64,000 nucleotides of DNA, taken from NCBI GenBank assembly GCA_014116815.1, contig JACGYV010000006.1, forward strand, positions 1 to 64,000. Reading direction: 5' to 3'. Numbering within the stretch: position 1 is the stretch's first letter; each line of letters opens with the position of its first letter. The translations under genes were made by a program, and so were the position numbers. This DNA is from Holosporaceae bacterium 'Namur'. Its GTDB lineage: Bacteria; Pseudomonadota; Alphaproteobacteria; Rickettsiales; Midichloriaceae. The notes beneath the pieces are model-generated. The model saw only the letters and a list, made by a program, of their open reading frames with translations, had not been told where the DNA came from and searched no databases. Shown one piece after another: positions 37,855 to 46,923 of this stretch.

Positions 37855-38277
37855 TTATCGGCAAATTTCCATTTCGCTGAAAAAGAAACTAATTTCGTTC
37901 TTTGCATTTTCTAAAGAATCGGAACCGTGCACGGAATTCGCTTCGATACTTTCGGCAAAATCTCTCCTGATTGTACCTTCTGCGGCATCTTTAGGATTGG
38001 TTGCTCCCATTATTTCTCTATTTTTAGCAACCGCATTTTCCCCTTCCAGTACTTGTGCAACAACCGCTCCTGAAATCATAAAACTGGCCAACTCACCATA
38101 AAAAGGCCTATCTTTATGTACAATATAAAATTGCTTAGCTTGTTCTTCGGTTAGCTGCAATCTTTTTTGTGCAATGATCTTTAAACCGGCTTTTTCAAAG
38201 CGCTCATTAATGGCGCCTGTTAAGTTTCTTCTAGTAGCATCAGGCTTAATAATTGACAAAGTTCTTTCTAAACCCAT
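37855..38277 (-). CDS. ndk: nucleoside diphosphate kinase
   Basis: Equilibrates nucleoside triphosphate pools by a phosphohistidine ping-pong mechanism. Landmarks are [12 protein letters not shown] at the N-terminus, [10 protein letters not shown], and the active-site His in NSVHGSDS near residue 117. The ATG at 38277 gives 140 aa and has a GAGGA ribosome site 7 bases upstream; extending four codons would need a TTG start. It follows a small lipoprotein gene. Confidence 0.96.
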   Translation of the reverse strand: MGLERTLSIIKPDATRRNLTGAINERFEKAGLKIIAQKRLQLTEEQAKQFYIVHKDRPFYGELASFMISGAVVAQVLEGENAVAKNREIMGATNPKDAAEGTIRRDFAESIEANSVHGSDSLENAKNEISFFFSEMEICR

Positions 38278-38316
38278 AATTTTCCTCAAATTTGAAATAA
38301 GGAACGTGATTATATG

Positions 38317-38487
38317 CTATACTATAAAGTTTTCAAGAGGTTTTCTCCTGATACACGGGTTTGCCCCTCCGGCCTCATCATTTGCCACACACGGGCTTTT
38401 TAAATCATTCCTGGTCGGATCTACCGCCGCACAAGACGAAATCATCATCCCAAGCATAGTTAAAAAAATTATTTGTTTAATTTTCAT
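38317..38487 (-). CDS. small lipoprotein, 56 residues
   Basis: A short gene between lysC and ndk. The product begins with a lipoprotein signal: Lys-rich start, hydrophobic core, lipobox ISSC with Cys19. The mature part is Asp/Asn/Pro-rich and carries two further Cys residues in SPCVAND and NPCIRRK. The ATG lies 7 bases past the lysC stop, preceded by a GAGGG ribosome site, so it is translated from the lysC operon. It resembles my memory of a small Rickettsia lipoprotein family (possibly DUF2706), which I cannot verify here. Confidence 0.75.
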   Translation of the reverse strand: MKIKQIIFLTMLGMMISSCAAVDPTRNDLKSPCVANDEAGGANPCIRRKPLENFIV

Positions 38488-38494
38488 TTTTCCC

Positions 38495-39712
38495 TCACTT
38501 ATCTAAACCATATCCTGCATGTAAAGCCCTTACCGCCAATTCTTTATATTCAGCATGAACAAGCACGCTAATTTTAATTTCAGAAGTCGATATTACTAAT
38601 ATATTTATACCTCTATCCGCTAAAATTTGAAACATCTTTTGTGCAACACCCGAATGAGATTTCATCCCAATGCCGATTATTGAAATTTTAGCGACGTTAT
38701 CATCTACAATAATATCGCGGCAGTTTATCTTCTTATTAGTCTCGATTGAATCCAAAGCCTTGTCAAGATCATTTTTAGCAATGGTGATAGTAAGGTCGGT
38801 TTTACCTCTACTACCTATATTCTGTACAATTAAATCAACATTTATATTCTTTTCTTCCATAGAATCAAACAGCTGAGAAGCTGACCCCGGGACATCCGAC
38901 ATAGCTTTTAATGTAATACTTGCGATATCACCCTTACAGGTGATTCCCGTAACCATATGCTTCTCAACAATTTGGTCTTCTCCTACGATCATAGTTCCTA
39001 CTTCCTCATCAAAACTTGATAAAACCTGCATTTTTAAGTTAAATTTCATCGCGATTTCCACACATCTTGCATGCAATACTTTTGCGCCTGAAGATGCCAT
39101 CTCCAGCATTTCATCAAAAGCAACCTGTTTTAATTTTTTAGCTTTCGGTACTATTCTGGGATCCGCAGTATAAACCCCGTCTACATCAGTATAAATATCA
39201 CACCTTTCAGCTTTAAGTGCTGCTGCAATTGCAGCAGCAGTGGTATCGGATCCGCCCCGTCCTAAAGTTATCACGCGCCCTTCATAAACGCCTTGAAACC
39301 CCGCTATCACAGGTATTTCATCCTCTTCTAAACACTTTATCAATTGTTTAGTCTCTATATGAGTTATTTTTGCGTTTGAAAATATCCCGTCGGTATATAT
39401 AGGCACCTGCCATCCTAACCAAGAACGTGCTTTAAAGCCTTCGTTTATTAATGCAAGAGCAAGTAACCCGCATGATATTTGCTCTCCTGAAGCAATAACC
39501 GAATCATATTCCACTAATTCTTCATTAGTTTTCATGTGAGATAAGAAAAGAGCGTTATTTACTAAATTATCAGTAATACCGGCCATTGCTGATGCTACCA
39601 CAACAACTTTATTGCACTGCTCTCTTTCCTTACGAATAATTTTAACGACGTTTCTTATTCTCTCAAGAGTCCCAACCGATGTACCACCAAATTTTTGTAC
39701 AATTAGCGCCAT
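38495..39712 (-). CDS. lysC: aspartate kinase
   Basis: Phosphorylates L-aspartate, the first step toward diaminopimelate, lysine and threonine. It has the N-terminal KFGGTSVG motif, the RGGSDTTAAAIAAAL block (near 153-167), TDVDGVYTADPR, and two C-terminal ACT domains (about 260-400) for allosteric control. The length of 405 aa is normal for the single-function form. In a reduced genome its main use is probably diaminopimelate for peptidoglycan. It is 40 bases downstream of fabI. Confidence 0.95.
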   Translation of the reverse strand: MALIVQKFGGTSVGTLERIRNVVKIIRKEREQCNKVVVVASAMAGITDNLVNNALFLSHMKTNEELVEYDSVIASGEQISCGLLALALINEGFKARSWLGWQVPIYTDGIFSNAKITHIETKQLIKCLEEDEIPVIAGFQGVYEGRVITLGRGGSDTTAAAIAAALKAERCDIYTDVDGVYTADPRIVPKAKKLKQVAFDEMLEMASSGAKVLHARCVEIAMKFNLKMQVLSSFDEEVGTMIVGEDQIVEKHMVTGITCKGDIASITLKAMSDVPGSASQLFDSMEEKNINVDLIVQNIGSRGKTDLTITIAKNDLDKALDSIETNKKINCRDIIVDDNVAKISIIGIGMKSHSGVAQKMFQILADRGINILVISTSEIKISVLVHAEYKELAVRALHAGYGLDK

Positions 39713-39752
39713 ATAGACAAGATTTTATTACTCCTTTGCGCTTAAGTTTTAA

Positions 39753-40589
39753 TTATTCTTCAGAGTTATTTTCTGAACTTAGCATTTTCATACCCATTAC
39801 ATGGTAACCGCTATCAACATGAATAACTTCTCCCGTAACCCCGCTTGATAAGTCACTTAGTAAATATACCGCAGTCCCGCCGACATCTTCAAGAGTAGTA
39901 TTTCTTTTAAGCGGAGTATTATCCTCACTCCATTTTAAGAAGCTTCTAAAATCTCCGATCCCGGAAGCTGCCAACGTCTTTACCGGCCCCGAAGAAATCG
40001 CGTTAACTCTAATATTTTTCTCGCCCAGGTCGGCCGCAATATACTTTACGCTTGCTTCCAGTGCAGCTTTAGCTACTCCCATAACGTTATAATTAGGAAT
40101 AACTTTTTCAGCTCCATAATAAGTAAGTGTTACTATGCTTCCACCGTCTTTCATTAGCTCTGCTGCACGCTTTGCGGTCGCTATGAATGAATAACAGGAA
40201 ATATTCATTGTATGTAGGAAATTTTCTAAAGAGGTATCGACATATCTGCCTTTAAGCTCATCTTTATTAGAGTAAGCAATTGAGTGTACTAAAAAATCTA
40301 GCTTACCCCATTTTTCTTTAATAAATTTAAATGCTGCATCTACTGAGCTCATATCTGAAACATCACAAGCAATAAGTGTATCCGAACTGACTGATTCCGC
40401 AAGCGGCGAAATTCTTTTCTCTAAAGCTTCCCCTTGGTAAGAAAATGCAAGTTCGGCACCTTGTAAGTAAGAAGCATGAGAGATACCCCAAGCTAACGAC
40501 TTATTATTTGCCACCCCCATAATCAAACCTTTTTTACCCTTTAAGAGCTCACCCTTCGGCAAACCTTGCACTGTAATTGCTTCAGACAT
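39753..40589 (-). CDS. fabI: enoyl-[acyl-carrier-protein] reductase FabI
   Basis: NADH-dependent reductase for the last step of fatty-acid elongation. The short-chain dehydrogenase fold has the FabI-type nucleotide motif GVANNKSLAWGIS (near 25-37), the active-site Tyr/Lys region YYGAEKVIPNYNVMGVAKAAL, and SSGPVKTLAASGI. The length of 278 aa is normal. Neighbours on the same strand are the 17-kDa antigen (upstream) and lysC (downstream). Confidence 0.95.
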   Translation of the reverse strand: MSEAITVQGLPKGELLKGKKGLIMGVANNKSLAWGISHASYLQGAELAFSYQGEALEKRISPLAESVSSDTLIACDVSDMSSVDAAFKFIKEKWGKLDFLVHSIAYSNKDELKGRYVDTSLENFLHTMNISCYSFIATAKRAAELMKDGGSIVTLTYYGAEKVIPNYNVMGVAKAALEASVKYIAADLGEKNIRVNAISSGPVKTLAASGIGDFRSFLKWSEDNTPLKRNTTLEDVGGTAVYLLSDLSSGVTGEVIHVDSGYHVMGMKMLSSENNSEE

Positions 40590-40622
40590 ATTATCCTCAA
40601 AATTTTATAAACAATTATTTAC

Positions 40623-41120
40623 TTACTGAACAATTTGCCAAGTACCGTCTGGGTTACGGCATGCCTTACCGTATGCCTCTTGAATTTTATTCCCTACCTT
40701 AACGGTTTGAGTATATTCTCTGCAATATCTGCCGTGTTCTTCATAAGTTTTTGCCGGAGTAACTACACCTGATGCACCGGTATCCGGGTTACTCCAAGTT
40801 GAAGCTACACCTGTTCTATTTACTTCCAATGCTCTTTGTGCGGTATTATTATGATTAGCTACATCCGCCCTATCTAAAGAAGAACCCAGCGAACTTCCGC
40901 CTAAGGCGCCAAGTAAAGTTCCTGCCGCAATTGCTGCAATCTGACCTTTACCCTTACCCACGTTAGATCCGACCCAAGCACCTGCAACCGCTCCGGTTAA
41001 ACCGCCGATAGTTCTTTTATTTGCATACCCCGCTTCATTAGTTAAAGCCATGTTGTCACAACCTGCAAGCGTAAATACAACCGCAGTTAATGCTATATAT
41101 TTTTTAAAAATTCCGTTCAT
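40623..41120 (-). CDS. 17-kDa surface antigen-type lipoprotein
   Basis: A 165-residue lipoprotein with a lipobox at TLAGC (Cys21), a Gly/Ala-rich glycine-zipper region (about 38-90) that could form two membrane helices, and a C-terminal domain ending in a Cys-containing EYTQTVKVGNKIQEAYGKAC pattern. This is the layout of the Rickettsia 17-kDa common antigen (Omp). The location is probably the inner leaflet of the outer membrane. It is the first gene of the minus-strand run to fabI and is divergent from a hypothetical gene. Confidence 0.9.
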   Translation of the reverse strand: MNGIFKKYIALTAVVFTLAGCDNMALTNEAGYANKRTIGGLTGAVAGAWVGSNVGKGKGQIAAIAAGTLLGALGGSSLGSSLDRADVANHNNTAQRALEVNRTGVASTWSNPDTGASGVVTPAKTYEEHGRYCREYTQTVKVGNKIQEAYGKACRNPDGTWQIVQ

Positions 41121-41307
41121 AATTCCTCATCACAAGGTTTATTTTTAATAGTTAAACCAATATTATATACTTTTTTTAATATGGGTCTAGTAGATTTAAA
41201 CAACTTTATTTACGTAAGTTTTCAAAAAATTAATATATTGAGTATTGAATTTTTCGGCTAAAATAATAAAATATTTTATTATTTTCGTTTTAAATTGATA
41301 AAAAGTT

Positions 41308-42399
41308 ATGTTTAAAGTTATTTGCGAACTGGATAGAATTGAAGTCTTAGAACTAGTTGGTTTGAGATATAAGAATTGCCGACCGTGTGAGTTTAATGAT
41401 TACCAGATGTCCGGCAACATATCCGATCCAGCCCTCCGTGCTGTCAAAGCTTATCATGTAGCGAAAAAATTAGAAGTTATGGCACTCGAGATTAGCACAC
41501 CGGAATATAAAAGCCTCGCAAACAAACTGGAGTATGTTAGGGATTTATCTGATTACAGGCATATTTCACTCTACGATGAAAGCGATACTATTACAAACGT
41601 GATAAAAGTTTTTGACAATCCATGGATATATAGTGCAATTATAAAATTACACGTACCCTCTGCTCTTGATAAAATACTTATCGCTTCACAATCTTTGCTT
41701 TCCCGGCTTATCTCTAAACCGGTCACGGAGATAAATCAAAATAAGCCTGAAGAGTTTTATACCCTATGGCAAAAATCTTATTTATTTCACATCCCTGAAA
41801 CCGAATTTCATGATCGCTTATTAGGAACCACACAAAAAAGCGATTTTAATGACGGCAGTAATAAACAATATTACGGTATAGATAAATACTTTTTAACTTA
41901 TCTTTTAGCAGGTAAAGAGAATTCCAAATGTATACCGCTTCATGCCGACCAGCTGGAAAATGCCCTCATATATAAAGATGAACAAGTAATTATACAACAA
42001 GAAGATATTTATGAAGACTACAAGGCTTCTTTACCTAAATTATTCGGTTTGGAGTTTTTGGAAAAATTAAGTAGGCTGAGATCCTGTATAAGCAATAATA
42101 ACGAAGGAACCATATTAATTATTGATGAAGGAGATAAATTTACTTTAAAACCTAAAAATTATAAAGCTTACCCGATTACTGAAATAAAATTATGTGAAGG
42201 ATTAAACGGTATGTTAGCTTCTGTTTCCATAGCCGTAAAAAATGCTCAGGCAGCATGTAAGGAGAGGATTGAAAACAGTTACCCGGAATCGGATGATCAG
42301 ATGCATACCGCCCGTAATGACTTATATACATTTGATTGCCGTACCATGGAGGAAGCACTCACAGCCGTCGGTAATTTTAGTGACATATACCCTTATTAA
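41308..42399 (+). CDS. hypothetical protein, possible lineage-specific factor
   Basis: A 363-residue protein with no match I recognise. It has no signal peptide and no membrane helix. The sequence is a globular mix of helices and strands with many Tyr, Leu and Lys. It follows a 187-base intergenic region and is 25 bases before another unrecognised gene on the same strand, so the two probably form an operon. Their shared lack of recognisable family suggests a lineage-specific function, possibly host-directed, but nothing in the sequence proves this. Confidence 0.65.
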   Translation: MFKVICELDRIEVLELVGLRYKNCRPCEFNDYQMSGNISDPALRAVKAYHVAKKLEVMALEISTPEYKSLANKLEYVRDLSDYRHISLYDESDTITNVIKVFDNPWIYSAIIKLHVPSALDKILIASQSLLSRLISKPVTEINQNKPEEFYTLWQKSYLFHIPETEFHDRLLGTTQKSDFNDGSNKQYYGIDKYFLTYLLAGKENSKCIPLHADQLENALIYKDEQVIIQQEDIYEDYKASLPKLFGLEFLEKLSRLRSCISNNNEGTILIIDEGDKFTLKPKNYKAYPITEIKLCEGLNGMLASVSIAVKNAQAACKERIENSYPESDDQMHTARNDLYTFDCRTMEEALTAVGNFSDIYPY

Positions 42400-42424
42400 T
42401 ATATAAAAAAGCAACGGTTAAATT

Positions 42425-43969
42425 ATGAATAATAAAATTTCCTCAATTTATTTCTGTGATAAAATTTATTTCGAAACAGCCACTACTCCATTTCTTAGGG
42501 CTAACTCAGTCAGTTTGTTCGGCTCCAGGTCAACAACTGTAGCAAGAATGTTACAAGGAATTTGGCCGGGCTCAACTTCAACAACGGATAAACTATATAT
42601 TGCCGGCACATTATCAAGCAACATAAGGTTATTAACCGATGCCGAAAGGTTAGGAGATCTGTTTGCTTTATCACTGATACATCGCATTATAAGCATAGCC
42701 GCTTCCAGCGCAAAGCTTTACACTGATAACTCAAATATCAGGCCGCTTTTTAAATATACTACTTCACTGGCACTCAGTGCCATACCTGCCTTATTTTTAA
42801 TTTATGTCGTAGGGTATCCTGCTGAAGATTTAATCTTAAATGCATGCATTACTCAATTATCTGCAGCCGCTATTTCATTTGTTTCTCTAAGAGCAAGTAA
42901 CTTTTTAAGAAGCTTAGAATTAATTTCATATGACAACGAGTTCAGTAAAACCGGTTACATAAGCAGATTACTTACTTCATCCGCTATTGATATCTTTTTA
43001 TCAGCCTGCTTGCGCGGTATGCAGAATTATATGAACCCCATAAATCAATTCGGTTTCCATAATACTATCGTATATTGCTTTAAGGATTATTCATCTTATA
43101 ACATTCATAATGCTTCCAATCTGGAAATAATACAAATGATTTATACAACTATACCTCTTATCTCGGTTGTAGATAAGGCAGTATGGTTTTTAGGCAAAAC
43201 TGCAGTCGATGCATGCATTTTAGGATTACATGCATTCGGTAAAATTCCGGAAATCAGATCTCCTTTTATCAATGCTTTCGCAAATACTAATAAGGAAATT
43301 TTAGAAGTAGAAAATGAACCTAAACGCGAGCCTTGGACTAAAAAACTACGATTTGAATATAAGAAAAGGCAAGAAGCGAATAAAACGGCTGAACAAGAGA
43401 TTACAGATTCAAGAAAAGACATTACTACTATTAATTATGCTAAACCTGATAAGGAACCGGACAATACACTTATACATAGAGTTAAGGAAAAAGTTAAAAC
43501 CCGGCCTTCAACATCCAGGGTGCCGGGTAGCATTGATAAAAAAGAGCAACTTCCACAAATGGAACAAGAACAAGATTTTACAACCCCTTATAAAATAACT
43601 ACGAAATTTTATACTTTTTATAAAATTGATTCTGCATTACTCAAAAACACTTGGGGAGTACTTGAGCTAAAAAAATATAAAGGTGATGAAAATTTGTTTG
43701 AAAGATCATTAGCCAGCGGGCATGTATCCAACAGGCATTCCTCTATAAAATATATTAATTCTTCGGATAAATATGAAATCAGACCGCAAAGAAGCGGCGA
43801 CAGGATTTTAGGAAAGCTGGAAAAAGGTAGAGCAGGCTTTAACAGTCTAGCCTCCCTTGGTGAGGCAATGGATTTATATGAAAAATGTAAAGCTGCCGGC
43901 AACGGAGAAGAGCCTAGCCTAATAATATTCAACCAGCGTGTTAAACACCAGGATATAGGTAGAGCTTAA
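42425..43969 (+). CDS. hypothetical protein with hydrophobic centre and charged linker
   Basis: A 514-residue unrecognised protein. The N-terminal region is Ser/Thr-rich. A hydrophobic region with about two membrane-like segments lies at 113-160, with further weak ones at 180-260. A strongly charged, probably disordered linker (about 295-385) precedes a small C-terminal domain (about 395-510). No signal peptide is visible. The hydrophobic part faintly resembles the shared domain of the 59.8 and 61.2 kb genes (KY, Leu/Ala-rich, Pro-Glu turn), but this is weak. Ends four bases inside the convergent nth gene. Confidence 0.62.
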   Translation: MNNKISSIYFCDKIYFETATTPFLRANSVSLFGSRSTTVARMLQGIWPGSTSTTDKLYIAGTLSSNIRLLTDAERLGDLFALSLIHRIISIAASSAKLYTDNSNIRPLFKYTTSLALSAIPALFLIYVVGYPAEDLILNACITQLSAAAISFVSLRASNFLRSLELISYDNEFSKTGYISRLLTSSAIDIFLSACLRGMQNYMNPINQFGFHNTIVYCFKDYSSYNIHNASNLEIIQMIYTTIPLISVVDKAVWFLGKTAVDACILGLHAFGKIPEIRSPFINAFANTNKEILEVENEPKREPWTKKLRFEYKKRQEANKTAEQEITDSRKDITTINYAKPDKEPDNTLIHRVKEKVKTRPSTSRVPGSIDKKEQLPQMEQEQDFTTPYKITTKFYTFYKIDSALLKNTWGVLELKKYKGDENLFERSLASGHVSNRHSSIKYINSSDKYEIRPQRSGDRILGKLEKGRAGFNSLASLGEAMDLYEKCKAAGNGEEPSLIIFNQRVKHQDIGRA

Positions 43970-44601
43970 AAACACTTATATTTATACTCACATATATCAT
44001 TAATTATGCATGAACCACATTCGGGCTTTCTTGCCTTGCAGGTATAACGCCCATGTAGAACCAGCCAGAAATGCGCTTTAGGTCGCCACCTGGAAGGAAC
44101 CTTTTTCATTAGTTCCAGTTCAGTTTTTTCCGGGGTATTAGTTTTACAAAAACCTATTCGATTAGATACGCGAAAAATATGCGTATCCACCGCTATGGTC
44201 GGCTCATTGAACACACAGTTTAAAATAACATTTGCCGATTTTCTCCCTACTCCCGGAAGTGAAGTTAGCTCAATCATTGAGGCCGGCACCTCACCCCCAA
44301 ATCTTTCAATTAAAGCTTTACTCATTAAAATTATATTCTTTGCTTTTGCATTATATAAACCGATGGATTTTATTATTTCTTTTAATTTTTCTTCTCCAAG
44401 CTCAATCATCTTTTGCGGAGTGCTTGCAATCTCAAATAGTTTGGGGGTTACACGGTTCACCCCTTTATCGGTTGCTTGTGCCGATAAAACTACTGCAACT
44501 AGTAACGTAAAAGGGCAAGAATAATCCAGCTCAATTTTAGGATCAGGCTTATTTGCGAAAAACCTTTCAAAAACTTCATTGATTTGCTTAGCTTTCAACA
44601 T
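43966..44601 (-). CDS. nth: endonuclease III
   Basis: Base-excision repair DNA glycosylase/AP lyase for oxidised pyrimidines. It has the helix-hairpin-helix LPGVGRKSANVIL with catalytic Lys (near 117), the catalytic Asp in VDTHIFRVSNR (near 135), and the C-terminal 4Fe-4S ligand pattern C-x6-C-x2-C-x5-C. The length of 211 aa is normal. The 3' end overlaps the convergent hypothetical gene by four bases. Confidence 0.96.
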   Translation of the reverse strand: MLKAKQINEVFERFFANKPDPKIELDYSCPFTLLVAVVLSAQATDKGVNRVTPKLFEIASTPQKMIELGEEKLKEIIKSIGLYNAKAKNIILMSKALIERFGGEVPASMIELTSLPGVGRKSANVILNCVFNEPTIAVDTHIFRVSNRIGFCKTNTPEKTELELMKKVPSRWRPKAHFWLVLHGRYTCKARKPECGSCIINDICEYKYKCF

Positions 44602-44629
44602 ATTTTATTCTCAATATTCTTCCGAAAAG

Positions 44630-44659
44630 TTGATACGCGAGAAAACAATTCTGTACAAT
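44630..44659 (+). promoter_or_regulatory. putative sigma-70 promoter
   Basis: TTGATA (44630-44635) and TACAAT (44654-44659) are separated by 18 bases in the divergent gap between nth and the GT2 gene, about 45 bases before the GT2 start codon. The match to consensus is good but the region is AT-rich, so chance matches are possible. Confidence 0.42.
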
Positions 44660-44704
44660 AAGTTTTTTGTTATATTACTATAAAAAGTATTTAGGAAAGA
44701 ATAC

Positions 44705-45661
44705 ATGCGGCAAGAAGTATATAAAATATCCATAGTAATACCATGCTATAACGAGTCTCAAGGCATTAAAGAGGCTTATATGAGTATTATGCAAACAATT
44801 GGTCATTTAAAAAAAACTTATGAAATTATATTTATTAATGACGGAAGCCAAGACGATACTATAGAAGCATTAAATGAAATATATCAGAATCACGATCATA
44901 TAAAGATAATAGATTTAACCAGAAATTTCGGCAAAGAAGCAGCTTTAACCTGCGGCTTAGATTATGCAAACGGGGATATCATTATCCCGATGGATGCGGA
45001 TTTTCAGGATCCCCCTGAACTTATCCCATCAATGATAAGTTTATGGCAGCAAGGTTATGATGTAGTTTTAGCTAAGCGCAATAATCGCGAAGGTGAGAGC
45101 TTTATTAAAAAGTTTACCGCGAAAATGTTCTATAAACTATTTTTAAAATTATCTAAAACTCCACTTCCTGAAAACACAGGCGATTTTAGATTAATGGATA
45201 GAAAAGTAGTTGAGAAAATAAAGCTGCTACGTGAAAAAAACCGATTTATGAAAGGTATATTTTCTTGGGTGGGGTTTAAAACCGCCACTATTACTTTTGA
45301 TCGACCGAAAAGAAAGCACGGCCAAACTTCCTGGGATTATAAAAAACTCTTTAGCTTCGCTATGGACGGCATATTTTCTTTTTCTACGCTGCCGCTTAAA
45401 ATTTGGCTTTATATTGGGGTGATGATCTCTCTCTTTTCTTTAAGTTATGCGTTATTTCTTGTGCTTAGAACTATATTTTACGGCATTGAGCTTCCGGGAT
45501 ATGCTTCAATAATGGTTGCAATATTATTCATGGGCGGAGTGCAATTGATAAGCCTTGGAGTAATTGGTGAATATATTGCCCGCGTTTATAAAGAAACTAA
45601 AAACCGCCCTATTTATTTAATTAATGAAATTTATGCTGAAGATGAAAAAACAACTAAATAA
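44705..45661 (+). CDS. glycosyltransferase family 2, ArnC/DPM1-like
   Basis: A 318-residue enzyme with an N-terminal GT-A domain (IVIPCYNES start; metal motif MDADFQDPPE near 98-107) and two C-terminal membrane helices (about 232-255 and 268-292). This layout is typical of polyprenyl-phosphate glycosyltransferases that load a sugar onto undecaprenyl phosphate on the cytosolic face. The 3' end overlaps coaE by about 20 bases. A second GT2 of the same architecture is at 52.4 kb. Confidence 0.88.
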   Translation: MRQEVYKISIVIPCYNESQGIKEAYMSIMQTIGHLKKTYEIIFINDGSQDDTIEALNEIYQNHDHIKIIDLTRNFGKEAALTCGLDYANGDIIIPMDADFQDPPELIPSMISLWQQGYDVVLAKRNNREGESFIKKFTAKMFYKLFLKLSKTPLPENTGDFRLMDRKVVEKIKLLREKNRFMKGIFSWVGFKTATITFDRPKRKHGQTSWDYKKLFSFAMDGIFSFSTLPLKIWLYIGVMISLFSLSYALFLVLRTIFYGIELPGYASIMVAILFMGGVQLISLGVIGEYIARVYKETKNRPIYLINEIYAEDEKTTK

Positions 45662-46286
45662 ATATGGTCAAATTATTGCTATTACGGGTGGAATCGGTGC
45701 TGGTAAATCTTTTATTTTAAGATGTTTTCGGCGCTTAGGGTTTGTCATCTATTCCTTTGATCAGATAATTGCCGATATGTATAAAAAAGGCGGCAGCGCC
45801 TATCAGGCAGTAGCAGCTGCTTTCCCTGAATGCACAACACCTGATATGATTGACAAGCAACTCTTGGCTAAAAAAGTTTTCAGTAATAAAGATGATTTGA
45901 TAAAATTAGAATCTATCGTTCATCCGATCGTCAGAGAAGATTTATATAAGTTCGTCAAACAAATAAGAAAGCACAGTAAAACATCAATAGTAGTAGAAGT
46001 ACCTCTCTTATTTGAAACTGCTCACCCCTATGGTTTTGACATTACAATAAGTGCTATTGTTAATAAAGAGACCCAACTAAATCGTGTTTTGCAGAGAAAA
46101 AATATGACTATTGATAAATTTAATGCTATTGTGGAGCGGCAAACTACGGATAATTATAGAATCAATAATTCTGATTTTATTATTGATACAGGTGTCAGTA
46201 TGGCACATACGTTTAAACAAATTAAAATTTTAGTATATGGCAGATATAAGAGAAATAGTACTCGATACGGAAACCACAGGCCTTAA
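45642..46286 (+). CDS. coaE: dephospho-CoA kinase
   Basis: Last step of coenzyme A biosynthesis: phosphorylates the 3'-OH of dephospho-CoA. The P-loop ITGGIGAGKS lies near the N-terminus, followed by the substrate-binding FDQIIADMY, HPIVREDL and VVEVPLLFET blocks. ATG at 45642 is the best start; an earlier in-frame ATG at 45624 would extend further into the GT2 gene. The last 16 or so residues are encoded within dnaQ in another frame (50-base overlap) and look non-conserved, suggesting that a former stop codon was lost. Confidence 0.88.
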   Translation: MKKQLNKYGQIIAITGGIGAGKSFILRCFRRLGFVIYSFDQIIADMYKKGGSAYQAVAAAFPECTTPDMIDKQLLAKKVFSNKDDLIKLESIVHPIVREDLYKFVKQIRKHSKTSIVVEVPLLFETAHPYGFDITISAIVNKETQLNRVLQRKNMTIDKFNAIVERQTTDNYRINNSDFIIDTGVSMAHTFKQIKILVYGRYKRNSTRYGNHRP

Positions 46287-46923
46287 CCCTTATGAAGGTC
46301 ATCGGATTATTGAAATCGGTTGCGTGGAACTGATTAATCGTGAAATAACCGGTAGAACCTATCACACTTATATCAATCCGCTTCGGGATGTCCCTTCGGA
46401 TTCCTATGCAATTCACGGAATTTCTTCAAAGTTTTTGCTGGATAAACCTCTTTTTAAAGATATCGTTAAAGATTTCCTTAATTTTTTGGAAGGGGGCAAC
46501 TTAATCATTCATAATGCCGGTTTCGATATCGGTTTTATTAATTATGAACTGAATTTAATTTCGCTTAAACTTTTAAATTTTGATAATGTTATAGATACTT
46601 TAACTCTAGCAAGACGCAAGTTCCCTAAATCGCCGGCAAGCCTCGATGCTTTATGTCAGCGGTTTAACATCAGCTTGGAAAACCGTGAGAAACACGGTGC
46701 TTTAATTGATTCCGAATTACTTGCTCAAGTTTATATTGCACTTCTTGAAGGCTCCCAATCAACCCTAAGTTTTGCAGAAGACGTTGATAACATAATGAAA
46801 ACAATTAAAGCGGAAAGCAATTTCCCTTATCGTAGGTTCCAAATAACTACGCAGGAAGAAAAACTCCATAAAGATTTTGTTGAAAAAATTCCTAATTCTT
46901 TGTGGAAATCTTATAACAATTAG
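46237..46923 (+). CDS. dnaQ: DNA polymerase III epsilon subunit (proofreading exonuclease)
   Basis: 3'-5' proofreading exonuclease of the replicase. The DEDDh signature is visible: Asp/Glu in VLDTETTGL (8-16), HNAGFDIGF (near 89-97), and His/Asp in HGALIDSELLA (near 153-163). The length of 228 aa is normal. The start lies inside the coaE coding end. It is adjacent to coaE as in other Rickettsiales. Confidence 0.94.
   Translation: MADIREIVLDTETTGLNPYEGHRIIEIGCVELINREITGRTYHTYINPLRDVPSDSYAIHGISSKFLLDKPLFKDIVKDFLNFLEGGNLIIHNAGFDIGFINYELNLISLKLLNFDNVIDTLTLARRKFPKSPASLDALCQRFNISLENREKHGALIDSELLAQVYIALLEGSQSTLSFAEDVDNIMKTIKAESNFPYRRFQITTQEEKLHKDFVEKIPNSLWKSYNN

Noticed and set aside
38174..38506. 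Plus-strand open frame across the ndk start and the lysC-ndk gap
   Set aside because: The minus-strand small lipoprotein and the ndk start explain the same bases better, with ribosome site and lipobox.
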